This document shows, piece by piece, positions 42,633-54,190 of a stretch of 64,000 nucleotides of DNA (position 1 is the first letter of the stretch; every line of letters begins with the position of its first letter). Made by a program: the position numbers and the translations under genes. Origin of the DNA: Semisulcospira habei (taxonomy: Eukaryota; Mollusca; Gastropoda; Semisulcospiridae); the NCBI GenBank assembly GCA_036245525.1, contig BTPG01000002.1, positions 168,164,547 to 168,228,546 of the forward strand. The letters run 5' to 3'. Below the pieces are notes generated by a model, which had not been told where the DNA came from, searched no databases, and was given only the letters and a program-made list of their open reading frames with translations.

Positions 42633-42935
42633 TTGTTAGCGAGGTGGGGTGGAGGCGGGGAGGATCTAGGAGGACAAGTGCATGTAGCTCTTCCTTTTAA
42701 AAAAAGTGCCAAAAAGCGGTGCTGTATCCCGAGATAAAAAACAAACAAACAACATTAAAAAACCCAACGAAACAAACGGCAACAAAAAACCAAAACAAAC
42801 ACGCATAGAGAAAAGAGAACGGTTACAAAACAAAAGTACAATTATAAAGAAAATCTCAAAAAGGAAAGCACCAAGAAAGAATAACTTCAAAACAACTTAT
42901 TTGTAATTATTCTTTTTAAACGTGTTTCTTTCTTT
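42141..42935. other. No gene recognised; poly-T and A-rich tract
   Basis: A T-run of about 33 at 42597-42631 followed by GGTGGGGTGGAGGCGGGGAG, then an A-rich stretch (42735-42900). Anonymous otherwise. Confidence 0.5.
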
Positions 42936-42938
42936 GTT

Positions 42939-43313
42939 GTTCACCCACCCGGGTCTGCCCTGGGGAACTTGGGTGGGGTTAACTACTTTTTAGTTCCCAG
43001 GGTCACCCTGGTCAGCCCCACGGGGTGGGTTTTTCCCTCTATTCTGGGGCATGTGTTTCTGTCTGCCCTTTGTCCATTCACCTGTATTTTCATTTTGTAA
43101 ACTCTCCCTACTGTCTGCGCTGCCCGTAGCTCTTGATATTGGATGTTTGTTGCTATATGGTCTTATGTTTATTTCTTAGGTTTATTTAGCATATTAGACC
43201 GGCTGGCGACATAATTCAATAATTATTTTGTTTGGTTTTTTTCACAAGCAGTGCAGGCACGTCCTGAGAAAGTCTTGTTGCTGTCGGGACGTTAAGCAAT
43301 GTACAACTACTAC
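42939..43313 (+). mobile_element. Family E short retroposon with target duplication
   Basis: Flanked by TTTCTTTGTT at 42929-42938 and 43314-43323. Near-full-length body starting GTTCACCCACCCGGGTCTGC and ending GGACGTTAAGCAATGTACAA. Confidence 0.75.
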
Positions 43314-43458
43314 TTTCTTTGTTATGATTTTATGCTCGCCTGATAGTCACCTTTTTGGTCTGGATTTCCTTTGCGTGACAGTTTGGAAAGGGGGAGGTGG
43401 GGGGGGCTGTTGGGCCCTCCCGTCGACACATCCTCTGGATCCGTCCCTGAGTTTAACG

Positions 43459-43545
43459 GGTTTAACCCCAAGGCCAGCTTACGACTATGTACCAGTTGCA
43501 GGAGATGGATCGACTTTGATAATTCAAGGGAAGCACCCGAATTTG
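43459..43545. mobile_element. Family B1 left-half remnant
   Basis: TTTAACCCCAAGGCCAGC, ACTATGTACCAGTTGCAGG and ATCGACTTTGATAATTCAAG match the left half of B1. The hairpin is lost. Confidence 0.5.
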
Positions 43546-43556
43546 AGCCATTTTTG

Positions 43557-43773
43557 AAAGGCCTATCTCTTACGTGATGAATAAGTATTGATCCAGGGCC
43601 TGTAGAATATTCCCGTTAGAAACATAAAAATAATACTCTGGCTGTCTTTCCTGTTTCAGTGTGACATATTTGGCTTGTGTCAAAGAAATGTGGACTCTAC
43701 AAGGTGTACTGGCACGTTGCATCAGTATGTTCTACCGGCACTGGACGAGAACCGACACTGGGCCAGAAGTGGG

Positions 43774-43807
<34 letters not shown>

Positions 43808-43988
43808 CATCATGTTGTCGGCAATTGAGTGTTGTCATCATATGAAAGAGATAGCAAAAGTATTAAGAGAGGCTGAACAGAACATTAGTTTTCAGTTTCT
43901 AATAGGAATGTTCTACAGGCACTGAATCGGTAGTAACTGTTCTTCACCTTCATAGGCTTTAAAAAATGGCCGAAATTCAGGTGCCATC
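43557..43988. repeat. Family F inverted repeat
   Basis: GGCCTATCTCTTACGTGATG with GATCCAGGGCCTGTAGAATA (43563 onward) is matched in reverse complement at 43810-43930 and in direct orientation at 45640-45671 plus 47542-47690. A (A)n run at 43773-43805 separates the arms. The element hosts the Tc1 insertion at 43991. Confidence 0.5.
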
Positions 43989-43990
43989 TA

Positions 43991-45594
43991 TACTAATGGC
44001 CAAAACTTAAGGGCCACTTTTTATCGCAGATGCACCGATAACACCACACACATAATGTAACAATACTTGGAGTCAGTACTTTGCTAATTTATTCATTAAC
44101 AATTTCAATTAGGTTTTGAGTAAATCAAGCAATTGTAACAACAGCAGTACGTTAGAATGTTCACTCACCTCCCATTGGAAAAGTCACACTAGACTGGTCC
44201 AGTCAGTAGCGAGTGTACCCACCATTTGCAGCCAAGCATTCAATGCAGAGTTGACGCGTGGAGTTCACCAGGGTTCGGAGAACATGTTGTGAGATCGTTT
44301 CCCACTCTTGATGCAAGAACTGAGTCAGCTGGGAGACGCCTTGAGGTGGGGGTGGTTGCTGCCTACACGTTGCCCCAGCACGTCCCAGAGGTGCTCGATG
44401 GGAGTCAAATCAGGTGAACGAGCTGGCCACTCCATCCTCACGATGCCCCGTTGCTCGAGGTACTCGTCCACCACACGGGCGCGATGAGGTCGAGCGTTGT
44501 CCTGCAGAACAGATTGTCGCCTATGGCTTGGAGAGCTGGCTGGTTGAGGGGCTGCACAATCTCGTCCCGTTAGCGCAGTTCAGTCAGGGTGCATCGGATG
44601 ACGTTGAGGGGGGTCCTGCCTTCCATGCTGAAGCCTGCCCAGACCATGACTGAGCCTGCTGCGTAGCGATCCAGCTCTTGGGCGCATCCATCCGTAAATC
44701 GCGCGCCCTGGCATCTCCAGACCCTCATCCTGCCGTCGTTGAAGGACACAGTGAACCGTGACTCATCAGTAAACAGAGCCTGAGTCCACTGGAGTCTGTT
44801 CCACCTCACATGTTGACGACACCAGGCAACCCGGGCTCTGCGATGAGCTGGAGTGAGGGGTATTCTCACTGCTGCTCTGCATGAAGCCAGGCCAATTTCC
44901 TTCAGACGTCGGCAGACTGTGCTTCTGCTGACGTTAACGTTTGCAGCTTGCATCAGTTGACGTCGCAGAGTGGTTGACGTGACAGTTCGGTCGCGCAGAG
45001 CCGCCACGCAGAGGTATCTGTCCTCCCTTCTGCTGGTGCAGAGCGGGCGTCATGAGCAGGGTCATCTTTCTGCCCTTCCAGTTTCTCGGAATCGTACCAG
45101 CAGCCTCTGGATCACTGAATGAGACACCCCAAGACGTCTCCCAACTTCTCGTCCAGAAATTCCATCCTGCATCCATGCTCGCGCCCTGCATTGATCCGAG
45201 GCTACTGGCGTTAGGCTTTGTCGTGGTGGCATGGTTAGAAAGTGATAATTATGCCCCTACTGTACCGGTATTTGTAGCGAAACAGAAGTGCTCAGTGTTA
45301 ACGACTGACCCCTTTAGCACGTGCATCACTACTTTACCGAGTTTTCCACCTGCCTGCCTTTGGTATGCTTGCCAATATCGCACAGCTTTTCACAAAAACT
45401 GATGATGTTCAACGTGCATTTGACACGATTGTGGAAATTGATGAATTTTTGTCTATTGTTTCCTGTACAGTGGACTGTCTAAGGTCAACTTTTAACCCAT
45501 TTGGATCGAAAGAACATTGTATTTTATTAGCGTACTTGCGACGATAAACAATGACACAAAAAGTGGGGTGGCCCTTAAGTTTTGACCATTAGTA
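43991..45594 (-). mobile_element. Tc1-like DNA transposon, copy 1
   Basis: 1.6 kb, with TA on both sides and inverted ends TACTAATGGCCAAAACTTAA and TTAAGTTTTGACCATTAGTA. It contains a minus-strand transposase pseudogene. Inserted in family F sequence. Confidence 0.85.
44170..45190 (-). pseudogene. Tc1-like transposase, frameshifted (copy 1)
   Basis: Minus-strand cut-and-paste transposase. Readable parts are the N-terminal helix-turn-helix region (VSFSDPEAAG in a shifted frame; DRTVTSTTLRRQLMQAANV), then LASCRAAVRIPLTPAHRR and the first catalytic Asp in FTDESRFTV. The second catalytic block is disrupted: about ten bases of the second-Asp region present in copy 2 are replaced or deleted near 44500-44515, shifting the frame. 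The final block REWPARSPD...IEHLWD with the catalytic Glu persists downstream near 44390-44450. The reading frame is therefore broken in at least two places and the protein is inactive. Confidence 0.8.
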
Positions 45595-45675
45595 TAGTTC
45601 AAGGTGCAAAGTTTAAAAAAAAAACGCTCCTGAATTTCAGCCATTTTCTGAAGGCCTATCTCTTCCAAGATGAGG

Positions 45676-45752
45676 GGAGCTTGGTGGCTCAGATGGTAGA
45701 GCGTTCGACACTAGTTTGAAAGGCCACGGGTTCGAACCCAGCTGGGGTCATT
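45676..45752 (+). ncRNA. tRNA-like SINE head (Pol III promoter boxes)
   Basis: Box A and box B match Pol III consensus and are spaced as in a tRNA, but the acceptor strands (GGGAGCT and the segment after CCCAGC) do not pair. It is therefore a SINE head, not a functional tRNA. Confidence 0.65.
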
Positions 45753-45789
45753 ATTTGTTCAGACGCTATTCTGTTCACTGTTCACTGTG

Positions 45790-47180
45790 TCCTTCAGACG
45801 CTTAGCGTACTTAAACATACCAACCCAAACAAAGCGGCTGGGCCAGATGGTGTTAGATCAAATGTGTTAAAATTATGCGTTGAACAACTGTACCGAATTC
45901 TTTGCTATATTTGTAACATGTCACTTACCCAGTGTGTCGTTCCCTGTTCATGGAAGACCTCTTGTATTGTCCCCGTGCCAAAAAATCAAACTGTATCTGT
46001 GATGAATGATTTAAGACCAGTTGCTCTTATCTCGTGTGTCATGAAGGTTTTTGAGAGGGCTGTTCTTTCACATTTTAAAAGACAGGTTGCAGATTTTATG
46101 GACCCCTTTCAGTTTGCTTACAGAAGGCAAAGAGGTGTTGATGATGCCATTTTGCATGTTGTAAACAACATCTACTCTCATTTAGAGAACCCAGGAGCCT
46201 CCATTCGACTGATGTTCTATGATTTTTCGTCTGCTTTTAACACCATTCAGCCACACATACTCGCCTCCAAACTAGTTCACATGAACATAAATGCCTCTAC
46301 CATTCTTTGGGTTTTGGACTATCTCACTAACCGGCCACAGTACGTCAGAATTAGTTCGGATCTAATCTCAGATGTACTTTTTACCAACGCCGGTGCACCA
46401 CAGGGGACTGTCCTGTCGCCTTTTTTGTTTTCTTTGTACACAGCAGACTGTAGAGCTACTCATGACGACTGTGTCATGGACAAATACGCTGACGACACGG
46501 CACTGACAGGTCTGATTACAGATGAGGACGACAGACACTATCGACAAGAGATCGATGACTTTGTAGAGTGGTGCGATAGAAACTACCTTGAATTACATGT
46601 TGGCAAAGCAAAAGAGATGGTCATAGATTTCAGGAATAACAAACAGCATCCCGGCCCTGTTGTTATCAAGGGAACAGAAGTTGAGCGTGTAGAGTCCTAC
46701 AAGTATTTAGGTGTTCCTTTTGACAACGCGCTCAACTGGAAACAAAACACAGATGCTATTGTGAAAAAAATGCATACCCGTCTTTACTGTTTGAGAAAGC
46801 TCAGATCATTTCATGTAAGCACTCAGCTTTTACAGATGTTTTACTGCTCCAGTATTGTTAGCATTTTAACTTTTGGACTGACGTGCTGGGGGAGAAATTT
46901 ATGTAACAGAGACCAAGATCGTCTTAACAAAGTAATCCGGAAAGGGGGTGGGTTGATTGGTAGGGCACAGGATAATTTGGACACACTGTACAACAGACGG
47001 ATTACGAACAAATTGGCTGACATTCTTGATGATAAAACACATCCACTTAGATATGAATTTGACAGCAGACGTATCGAACGAAGTGGCAGACTCCGAGTAC
47101 CCAAAAGTCGTGCATCACGTTATGCCAACTCTTTTGTCCCTCAGGCTGTTACCCTTTTCAACAGTAATATCAGTAGATAG
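45790..47180 (+). pseudogene. L2/Rex1-like reverse transcriptase, intact RT core, 5' truncated
   Basis: Continuous frame from at least NPNKAAGPDGVRSNVLKL to the stop at 47178-47180. RT blocks: VMNDLRPVALISCVMKVFER, DPFQFAYRRQRGVDDAI, LMFYDFSSAFNTIQPHIL, GAPQGTVLSPFLFSLYTADC and catalytic KYADDTAL. The C-terminal tail is RVPKSRASRYANSFVPQAV. The 3' UTR ends CCCCGTGAGGGATTAATAAA and (GTATT)n at 47400-47460, a tail shape like Rex1/L2. The N-terminus (endonuclease and RT start) is missing, so it is a truncated copy despite the clean frame. Confidence 0.8.
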
Positions 47181-47399
47181 TGTCGGTCAACATTCTTCCG
47201 TCCTTAGTACTAGCCCTCTCAGTATTATTACTAGTATTATTATTATTGCTATTCAAAGGGAACAATATGTCTGTTACAGTTCATTTCTTTAATTGAGTGT
47301 TATGGGTTATTTGATTTTTTTTTCTATAATAATGAGTGATTGATGATGCTATGTGTTGTATGGGCAGACAGTGAATTTCCCCGTGAGGGATTAATAAAG

Positions 47400-47462
47400 T
47401 ATTATTGTATTGTATTGTATTGTATTGTATTGTATTGTATTGTATTGTATTGTATTGTATTC
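47400..47462. repeat. (GTATT)n tail repeat
   Basis: About twelve perfect pentanucleotide units directly after the LINE polyadenylation-like AATAAAGTATT. This is the element's own 3' tail. Confidence 0.9.
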
Positions 47463-47695
47463 GGTGTCCCTTCTTTGAAATCACACATCGTGGGAGACAA
47501 AAGACGTTAGTTAAACCCTAAACGTTTGTTTTCTTCCAAGATAAATAACCATTGATCCAGTGCCTGTAGAACATTTCCATTAGAAACCCGAAAATTACGC
47601 TCTGGCTTCTCTTAAAACTTTTTGCTATCTGTTTCATGTGATGGCAAGACTCAATTACCGATGTCATGATGTGGCCCACTGTCGAGTCATCGGAT

Positions 47696-47870
47696 TTAAC
47701 CTGTTCAGTGTTGAAGAAAAGAAAGCTCAAGAAAGCCACCCAGCTGCAAGAGGTATAGAACCGCATGAGCCCGCGCAGTTGTGGGGGGTCAGTCATGAGG
47801 ATCTATGCCTCTTTAAGACACCACATTGATTCCATGTTACTTGGAATGATATGTTTTATGTTGAATTCAC
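47696..47870. mobile_element. Family C hairpin MITE, decayed
   Basis: TTAACCTGTTCAGTGTTGAAG at the left. Hairpin CTGCAAGAGGTATAGAACCG with CATGAGCCCGCGCAGTTGTG and GAGGATCTATGCCTCTT. The right terminus is unclear. Confidence 0.65.
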
Positions 47871-49600
47871 GACATTTGCAGACACACTCTGCGTCAAATG
47901 GCAATGAACGGATTAGCCATGCCCACAGATCGGTTAGTCAGTTATTGAGGTTATTGCACATTATAGAGCTGTGGCCTCTGCTTTGATTTCAATGCTTTGT
48001 TAGAACTGCTTCCTTTGGGTTAACGTCATACATGTATTACTGTAAACACACTGAGGCTGCGATGGTTTCGGACCGACAGTACGTCTTGTATTCGTAAGCA
48101 TTATTGCTATTGAAAAGAAGTACCCAACGGAGAAAGAAACAAGCTTGTAAAGTTTAATCAATCAAGTTTCTGGTTATATATGTGAATACACCTCGGCAGA
48201 TATTCAGAGTTATATAGTCGTGTAAAACAGTTCATAATGTCGGTTTAAATAAATAAATAAATAAATAAATAAAGATGGTAGATTTTAACAAATATGTCAA
48301 CATTATCATAGTCACCGGTTCCATGGTAGAATAAACAAGATGGGACCCCAGCCCAAAGTTGTTCCTAGTTTCAAGCTTATCCTTCTGATCCGTTTCCTTC
48401 TACTCTAACCCACCCTCATGCACACACGCTGGCACACAGAAATAAAGACGGGCACAACGCTCCCGCCATTCGTAGGCTCTGTGCTTGTGGGCTGGCGTAG
48501 CGATAGCCATTCTGAAGAAGAATAATAGCACGAGCAGCGAAATGACGTCACTTGAAGCTTTACGTCATGGCATCGTTAGTCCCACGATGCCGTGTTCATA
48601 GTGACGACTTAATGTTATTCGTTACTCATCGCAGTACCAACATTGTACGTATTAGATAATCAAACTTTGCAATTTTCTAGCTGATTTTCACACCTAGGGC
48701 TTACACTTAACAGGTCACAATTTAACCTAATCCTACCCGAGAGCCGGGACAAACAGCAGTCTTATGCAAACGCTTTTTTAAGAAAATTCATGCGGGTATT
48801 AATGAGAAGATAGTGGGTTTTTTTCGTAAACGAAAAACCAAAGTTATGTTAGTTGTTTCGAAAATAACTCCGAAAAAATGGTGCCGAAAATAGCTGATTT
48901 CCACACCTAGAGCTTACAGGTCACAATTTCTAGGCTTTAGTTTAGGCAATACCGCCAACTATACTGCAAATTTGTCCCAGACTTATGAAATTTGGCAGTT
49001 GTGTACAGTTTTTAACGTAGGTTTGATTGGTAACATTCACTTTTCTGCGACCGTTAAAGTAAAGGGAGATAACTCTTACAGACACTTTTCAGTTATATCC
49101 GGATTGCACCCAACCCATTATTATATGAAAATGAAAATGCGTTTTGCTACAATTGAATGTCAATGTGAGTGTATGTAAATGGTACACATATTTTGTTTGT
49201 TTGTAAAACGTTAATGCAGGTGTTTTATCTGAGACTGGTTCAACCACATACTTTAGATTTGGCATGGTGATAGTCGATGGTAGGACCTGTTTAAACGTCC
49301 CAAATGGAATGACATCCATAAATGGTGAAGGCCGCGAGAGGTCAGTTGCTATACGGCACATCACCATATACTTTAGACAAACGTGTCTGAATCTTGATCA
49401 TTATGGCACATGGTTAGGTCTAACTAAGCATACAGTAAGTTTATTACATCACTTTCCTATATTTACATGCTTTAGTGACCTTTAACAAACGTATAATGTA
49501 AAAAAAAAAGCCAGTAATTGTGATAAATAACGTTTAGAAAAAAAAATTCTCTGACTTAACGTTCGACGCTTTACAGCCGGAGGTGGCGTATATATTCTTG
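47871..49600. other. Anonymous sequence with one short duplication
   Basis: An (AAAT)n tract at 48247-48275. CTGATTTTCACACCTAGGGC (48681) is repeated as CTGATTTCCACACCTAGAGC (about 48894), each followed by TTACA and GGTCACAATTT. No gene, RNA or recognised element. Confidence 0.5.
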
Positions 49601-49717
49601 TTGATAATATTAGTAGACGAGTCAACTTATGGATGACCTTTGATACCCTCATTTGTTAAATAGGGTGAGAAGTGGTTATTCTGGCTTTAAAGTGTCTGAA
49701 TTTTTGTGATCTTGTAT

Positions 49718-49748
<31 letters not shown>

Positions 49749-50830
49749 GTCCATGCTTTTTTCTTTTCTCAGCCATGAATTCGATTTAGGTCAACGATAA
49801 TCTGACGATAGTCCTTTGTTAAATAACGTGTCAAACAGATTAAGCCGCTGTCACTAAGGTCAAGGTCACAGTGGCCATATTTGTTTGCTTGTCTTTTATG
49901 TAAGATATCAGAAAGTACTTGACTGATTTGTTTCAAATGGTGTATGTTGATAGGCGATAATAAAATCAAATGTTATAAACAAACATTCTGACACTACCTT
50001 CCCGGTTGAAGGTCACGGCCAGGACAGCCATGTTTTATTTCAAGGGGTGTTGATCTCCCCTCAAATATCTCTGAAACCAACGGGCGGATTTGCCTCAAAC
50101 TGTAGGTGATGAGAATCCTTACATTGAGGGAAGTGTCACAGACAAGAATTATTTTGCTTCCTCTGGGATCAAGGTCACAGTAATCACATTAACTAAACAC
50201 TTGCTCTTGGTCTTAGTATTTGACATATGTGAAACGACTGAGTCAAATTGAATCAAATGTGAAGGGTTGATAGGAATGTTAAAAAGATATTTTTTTATGC
50301 TGGAATGACGTAGCTATCGAAGGTCAAGGTCATTATGGCATTTTTTTAAAAAAAGTAATGTATTCTTGGCAAGGTCACGGTAATCACATTAACTAAACAC
50401 TTCCTCTTGGTCTTAGTATTTGACATATGTGAAACGACAGTGTGAATCAAATGTGAAGGGTTGATAGGAATGTTAAAAAGAGTGTGTTTTATGCTGGAAT
50501 GACGTCACTATCGAAGGTCAAGGTCATTATGGTCATGTGTTTTTGTAAGTAATATATTCTTGTCCGGGCAAAATTTTATTTTGTCAGACTGATTTGGCTC
50601 AAACGTAAACTGTGTAAGAAAGTGTAAGAAAGAAGAATCCGGCTGCTGTCTATAAGGTCAAGGTCAAAGTGGCCATTCTATATTTCCTTAAGAGATATTT
50701 GCCAGACTAGTTTGTCGATTTGCTTCAAAGTTGGTATGATGTGAGATATTAATGAAAAAAAAGGCGTTTGATGAAAAAACTATGTCACTACCTTAAAGGT
50801 CAAGGACCTAGCAACAATGTCACACTGTGT
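49600..50830 (+). repeat. Tandem diverged repeats carrying TCAAGGTCA, forward cluster
   Basis: Units of roughly 160-200 bp with TCAAGGTCA at 49860, 50169, 50324, 50518 and 50658. Each is followed by a GTGGCCAT- or TTATGGCAT-like phrase and later GATTTGCTTCAAA and GTTGATAGG phrases. 50161-50340 and 50369-50540 are close duplicates (GTAATCACATTAACTAAAC, CTTGGTCTTAGTATTTGACA). Confidence 0.65.
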
Positions 50831-51599
50831 ATTATTACAAGTAATATCTCTGAAACGTCTTATATTTTGACTGGACATAAACTTGATTTGATGATAGCTT
50901 TGATGATGTCCCTAATATATTCATTTCAGCTCGGTTTAGTTAGTGCAAGGTGAGATCTCTGTGCTTGAAAAGGCCAATTTCTCCAGTGTTTTTGTTTTTG
51001 TTTGTTTTTGTTGTTGTTGATATTGTGTCATTACTGGATGATTTACTATGAATCTTTCATATCTTTTTCAAGTTTTCCCGCTGCTGCGACCGCTGCCTGT
51101 CTCTGTCTTTTTTCGAACAACGGAGGTGATGGTTTGTGTGGTAGCGTTAGCACTATTCCTAAAATTCTTACTCAGGTTTCTCAAGACGTATAAAATTTGC
51201 TCATGGTTGGGACTTTTCCGGCTACAGCCGGATTTCCGGATTTTTTTTTTTTCACTTAAAAAGTGCCCCAATACCCTCGCTTCAGGATTCAACTTTTGTT
51301 TCGGTCCCACCCATGTCTGCTCATTCGTAGACCATGTTTCATTACTGCCGTGCCAACAAGGATTTCCGTTCCATTATTGCCCAGGACTCCAGCACGTCCT
51401 AGGTGTAGATCAACAAACGTCTTCACAGTTGTATGTTAGCTGTTGTGCACTTCCAGTGTGAACTTCCTATTCCTGACTCATGGCTTTTTGGTAAAGTAAC
51501 AGGTCATCCGCATTCTCTGTCCAAACGCCCATCTATAATCAGTCTATCATCTTGCATTTATAATATACACTGGAGTTGAGACCATTTCATGCATATACA

Positions 51600-52110
51600 T
51601 ATGTCAAGACTGGTTCGAAGATACCTGCCCGTGTTTCGAGATATAGTAACTGCGCAGAGGTTCTAGCAAAAATATGATAGTTGTGACCTTGACCTTGAGC
51701 TTAAAGACCGGATTTTCATTCATAGCGCTTTGGCTTTATTTGGAGTATCATCGCCTTAAGTTTGAATCATATCGGTCAAGTCGTTTGAGAGCAGGAACCT
51801 GCAGTAAGTGCCAAACGAATATGGTAGCCATGATGTCGACCTTGAGGATGACAACCTGATTTTAACATCAAAGAATCTGCTATGAGTAGCACTATCGTCA
51901 TCTTAAACTTAGATTAAATTCGTTCTGTGGTTCAAATTCTTGCATGGACTATATATTTAAGCCGTTGTGACCTTGACCTTTATTACATTAGCAACGAATT
52001 GTTCGTTTCTTAGATTTCTGTTCAAATACATAATATCCCCATCAACTATTTGTAGCGAATTGTTAAGTAATTTGAGAGACATGACATATTCAAAAGTTCG
52101 GGGGGAAATA
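51600..52110 (-). repeat. Same repeat family, inverted cluster
   Basis: TGACCTTGA at 51684 and 51968 (a third at 52816), with GTTTGAATCATATCGG-like phrases complementary to the forward cluster's GATTTGnnTCAAA. The inversion axis lies around 51,000-51,300. The centre (50950-51560) is anonymous. Confidence 0.55.
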
Positions 52111-52116
52111 TGGTTG

Positions 52117-52825
52117 GTTGGTTATTGGGATTTAACGCCGAGCAGGCGACTAAGGCAATCTCACGGCGGGATGGGTAAAAATCTGTTCAGCCAGACTAAA
52201 AGCAAGGTCGTAAGACAAGATGGAAATATATCTTAAAAATATGACAGGCTAAAAACTCGCACAAGTCGTTAAAAGAAACGTCTACAGACTCTCAAAAATG
52301 GCAAAATAAAGAAATTCACATAGTCGATGAATGCTCAAATCTTGTTAAAAATATTACATTCTCTCAAGAAATTGAAGATTTTGTCAGGGGGAACATCCCG
52401 GAACAAAACCTTCAAGGAGTCTGCTGTGAAGTGTTTATATCTCGTGTCAATTAGATCGGCACAATACAGCAAAAGGTGTCGAACAGAAAACTGCTCGTCA
52501 CAGGCAAAACACCATGGACGCTCATCCTGTTTAAGTAAGTAAGAGTGCGTAACATATGTGTGCCCGATGTGGAGCTGAGTAAGGACAGTCTCCTCACGGC
52601 GGCTGCCGCAGCGGTAAGGTAAACTGTCGGACACCGTAGGAAGGGCTTCATGCAGCTTGTTCCCTTCCTCTTTGTCCCACTCGGACTGCCACTCGCGGGC
52701 TATGTAAGCACGAATCACAGGTTTAAAATCACTATGAACAGTCTGTGTGTCAGGGACAGGGTCATTGCGGGCACTGTTGGCAGCAGAATCTGCGATCCTG
52801 TTGCCTTCGATGCTATGACCTTGAC
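52117..52825 (-). pseudogene. I-like LINE ORF2 C-terminus (RNase H end and zinc knuckle)
   Basis: Minus strand. The RNase H end resembles EGNRIADSAANSA, followed by AYIAREWQSEWDKEEGNKL. Then come QLHIGHTYVTHSYLLKQD, WCFACDEQFSVRHLLLYC (CX2C..H..C) and a C-terminus ending NFLRECNIFNKI at 52335. The 3' UTR ends CGGCGTTAAATCCCAATAAC and (CAAC)n-type repeats at 52117. The arrangement matches I/Nimb-type elements, in which RNase H follows RT. 5' truncated at about 52830, next to a TGACCTTGA motif. No internal stop in the 127-residue frame. Confidence 0.7.
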
Positions 52826-52939
52826 CTCAGAAGATGCAGCATGACACAGGTTCATAATATTTCATCTTGAAATAGAGTAAAATTTAAGTTAACAGTACAG
52901 TTTCTGTTTAATTTGTAAGACCTATGTTTGTTTTTCTTT

Positions 52940-53003
52940 CTTTCTTTTCTTTTCTTTTTTTTTTTTTTTGGGGGGGGGGGGGGGTGGGGGGGGGGGGGGG
53001 GGC
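52940..53003. repeat. (T)n and (G)n homopolymer block
   Basis: CTTT/TTTTC repeats, a T-run, then long G-runs directly before the family H left terminus. Confidence 0.9.
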
Positions 53004-53010
53004 GGACTCA

Positions 53011-53838
53011 CGTGCGAAGCAAAAGTGAGTCTATGTTCTGGGCCAGTGGTCGTCCGTCCGTCGTCCGTCCGCCGATGTCCGTGGTAAACTTTAACGTTGG
53101 CATTTTCTCGGAGACTATTCAAGCTACAGTCTTTAAACTGGCCCAAGGATACTTTGTGGCAGACCTTTATGAACATACCAATTTCAGTGACCTCTCACAA
53201 AGGTCAAGCCCAACAGGGGATCATGAAATATATCAAAAATAGCTATTTTTGGACATAATTAATTTTTTCTCAAGTACTATTCACAACTTCAAACCCAAAC
53301 TTGGTACAAAGATACCTGATGGTAAGACCTTTATACGCAAACTAATTTACTTGATCCCCGGAAAGGTCAGGGGTCACAAGAGCTCAGGAAATAGGTCCAA
53401 CATGGCCATATGGTTTTTACAAAACATGTTTTTTTCTCAAATACTCCCCACTTCAAACCCAAACTTTGTACAAAGATACCTGATGGTAAGACCGTTCTAT
53501 GCATACTAATTTCGTTGATCTCTCGGAAAGGTCAAGAGTCACAAGAGCTCAAGAAATTGAAGTTGTGAATAGTATTTGAGAAAAAATAAATTATGTCCCA
53601 AAATAGCTAATTTTGATTTATTTCCTGATCCCCTGCGACCTTGCCTTTTGTGAGAGGTCACTCAAATTTATATGTTCAGAAAGGTCTTGCCACAAAGTAT
53701 CCTTGGGCCAAGTTTGAAGACTGTAGCTGGAATAGTCTCCGAGAAAATGCTAAAGTTAAAGTTTACCACGGACGACTGCGGACGGAGGACGGACGGACGT
53801 CCACTGGCCCAGAACATAGACTCACTTTTGCTTTGCAC
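53011..53838. mobile_element. Family H terminal-inverted-repeat element
   Basis: Left end GTGCGAAGCAAAAGTGAGTC with TATGTTCTGGGCCAGTGG and right end CACTTTTGCTTTGCAC are inverted. The arms are about 170 bp long and include a GTCCGTC-rich block (53050-53075; complement at 53785-53800). The interior is a diverged unit of about 165 bp repeated (CAAACCCAAACTTGGTACAA, AAGATACCTGATGGTAAGAC, then CTCGGAAAGGTCA). No ORF; non-autonomous. Confidence 0.75.
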
Positions 53839-53859
53839 TTGAGCAACCATATTTTGACA

Positions 53860-54190
53860 AGAAATCTTTTTTCTTAATTACTATTCACAACTTCAAACCC
53901 AAACTTGCTACAGAGATACCTGATGGTAAGACCTATCTATGCATACTAATTCGGATGACCCCTCGAGAAAGGTCATGGGTCACAAGAGGTCGACAAATGT
54001 GTATAAAATGCCAATAATTGTACTTAATATCAACATTTTTGCAAACTTTTAAATCAAACTTGGCACAAAGGCAGCTGATGAAAAGACCGTCCTATTTTTC
54101 CTAATTTAGTCGACTCATCGCAAAGGTCAAGGGTCATCAGCGACCTTGACCTCAATTAGGTAATCGTACGGCAGTTCCTAGTTATGTGAT
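53860..54190. repeat. Family H internal-unit fragment
   Basis: Two further diverged internal units (CAAACCCAAACTTGCTACAG, ATCAAACTTGGCACAAAGGC) immediately after the complete element. Confidence 0.6.

Larger units (their letters stand above)
45672..47531 (+). mobile_element. tRNA-headed SINE split by an L2-like LINE
   Basis: The whole segment is flanked by TCTTCCAAGAT at 45661-45671 and 47532-47542. The left piece carries a tRNA-like head (box A TGGCTCAGATGG at 45685-45696, box B GGTTCGAACCC at 45729-45739). The right piece (about 47462-47531) carries a tail GACGTTAGTTAAACCCTAAA. An L2/Rex1-like LINE (about 45775-47461) sits between them, flanked by a GTGTCCTTC/GTGTCCCTTC pair. Confidence 0.65.

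Noticed and set aside
44414..45402. Plus-strand frames at 44226-44653 and 45052-45402
   Set aside because: Shadows of the minus-strand Tc1 transposase and of its 5' region.
45676..45752. Functional tRNA gene
   Set aside because: Boxes A and B are present but the acceptor stem cannot form, and the sequence continues into a SINE body with flanking duplications.
51048..51461. 137-residue frame in the centre of the inverted repeat cluster
   Set aside because: No recognisable domain, no splice context, and overlapping frames on both strands are equally open.
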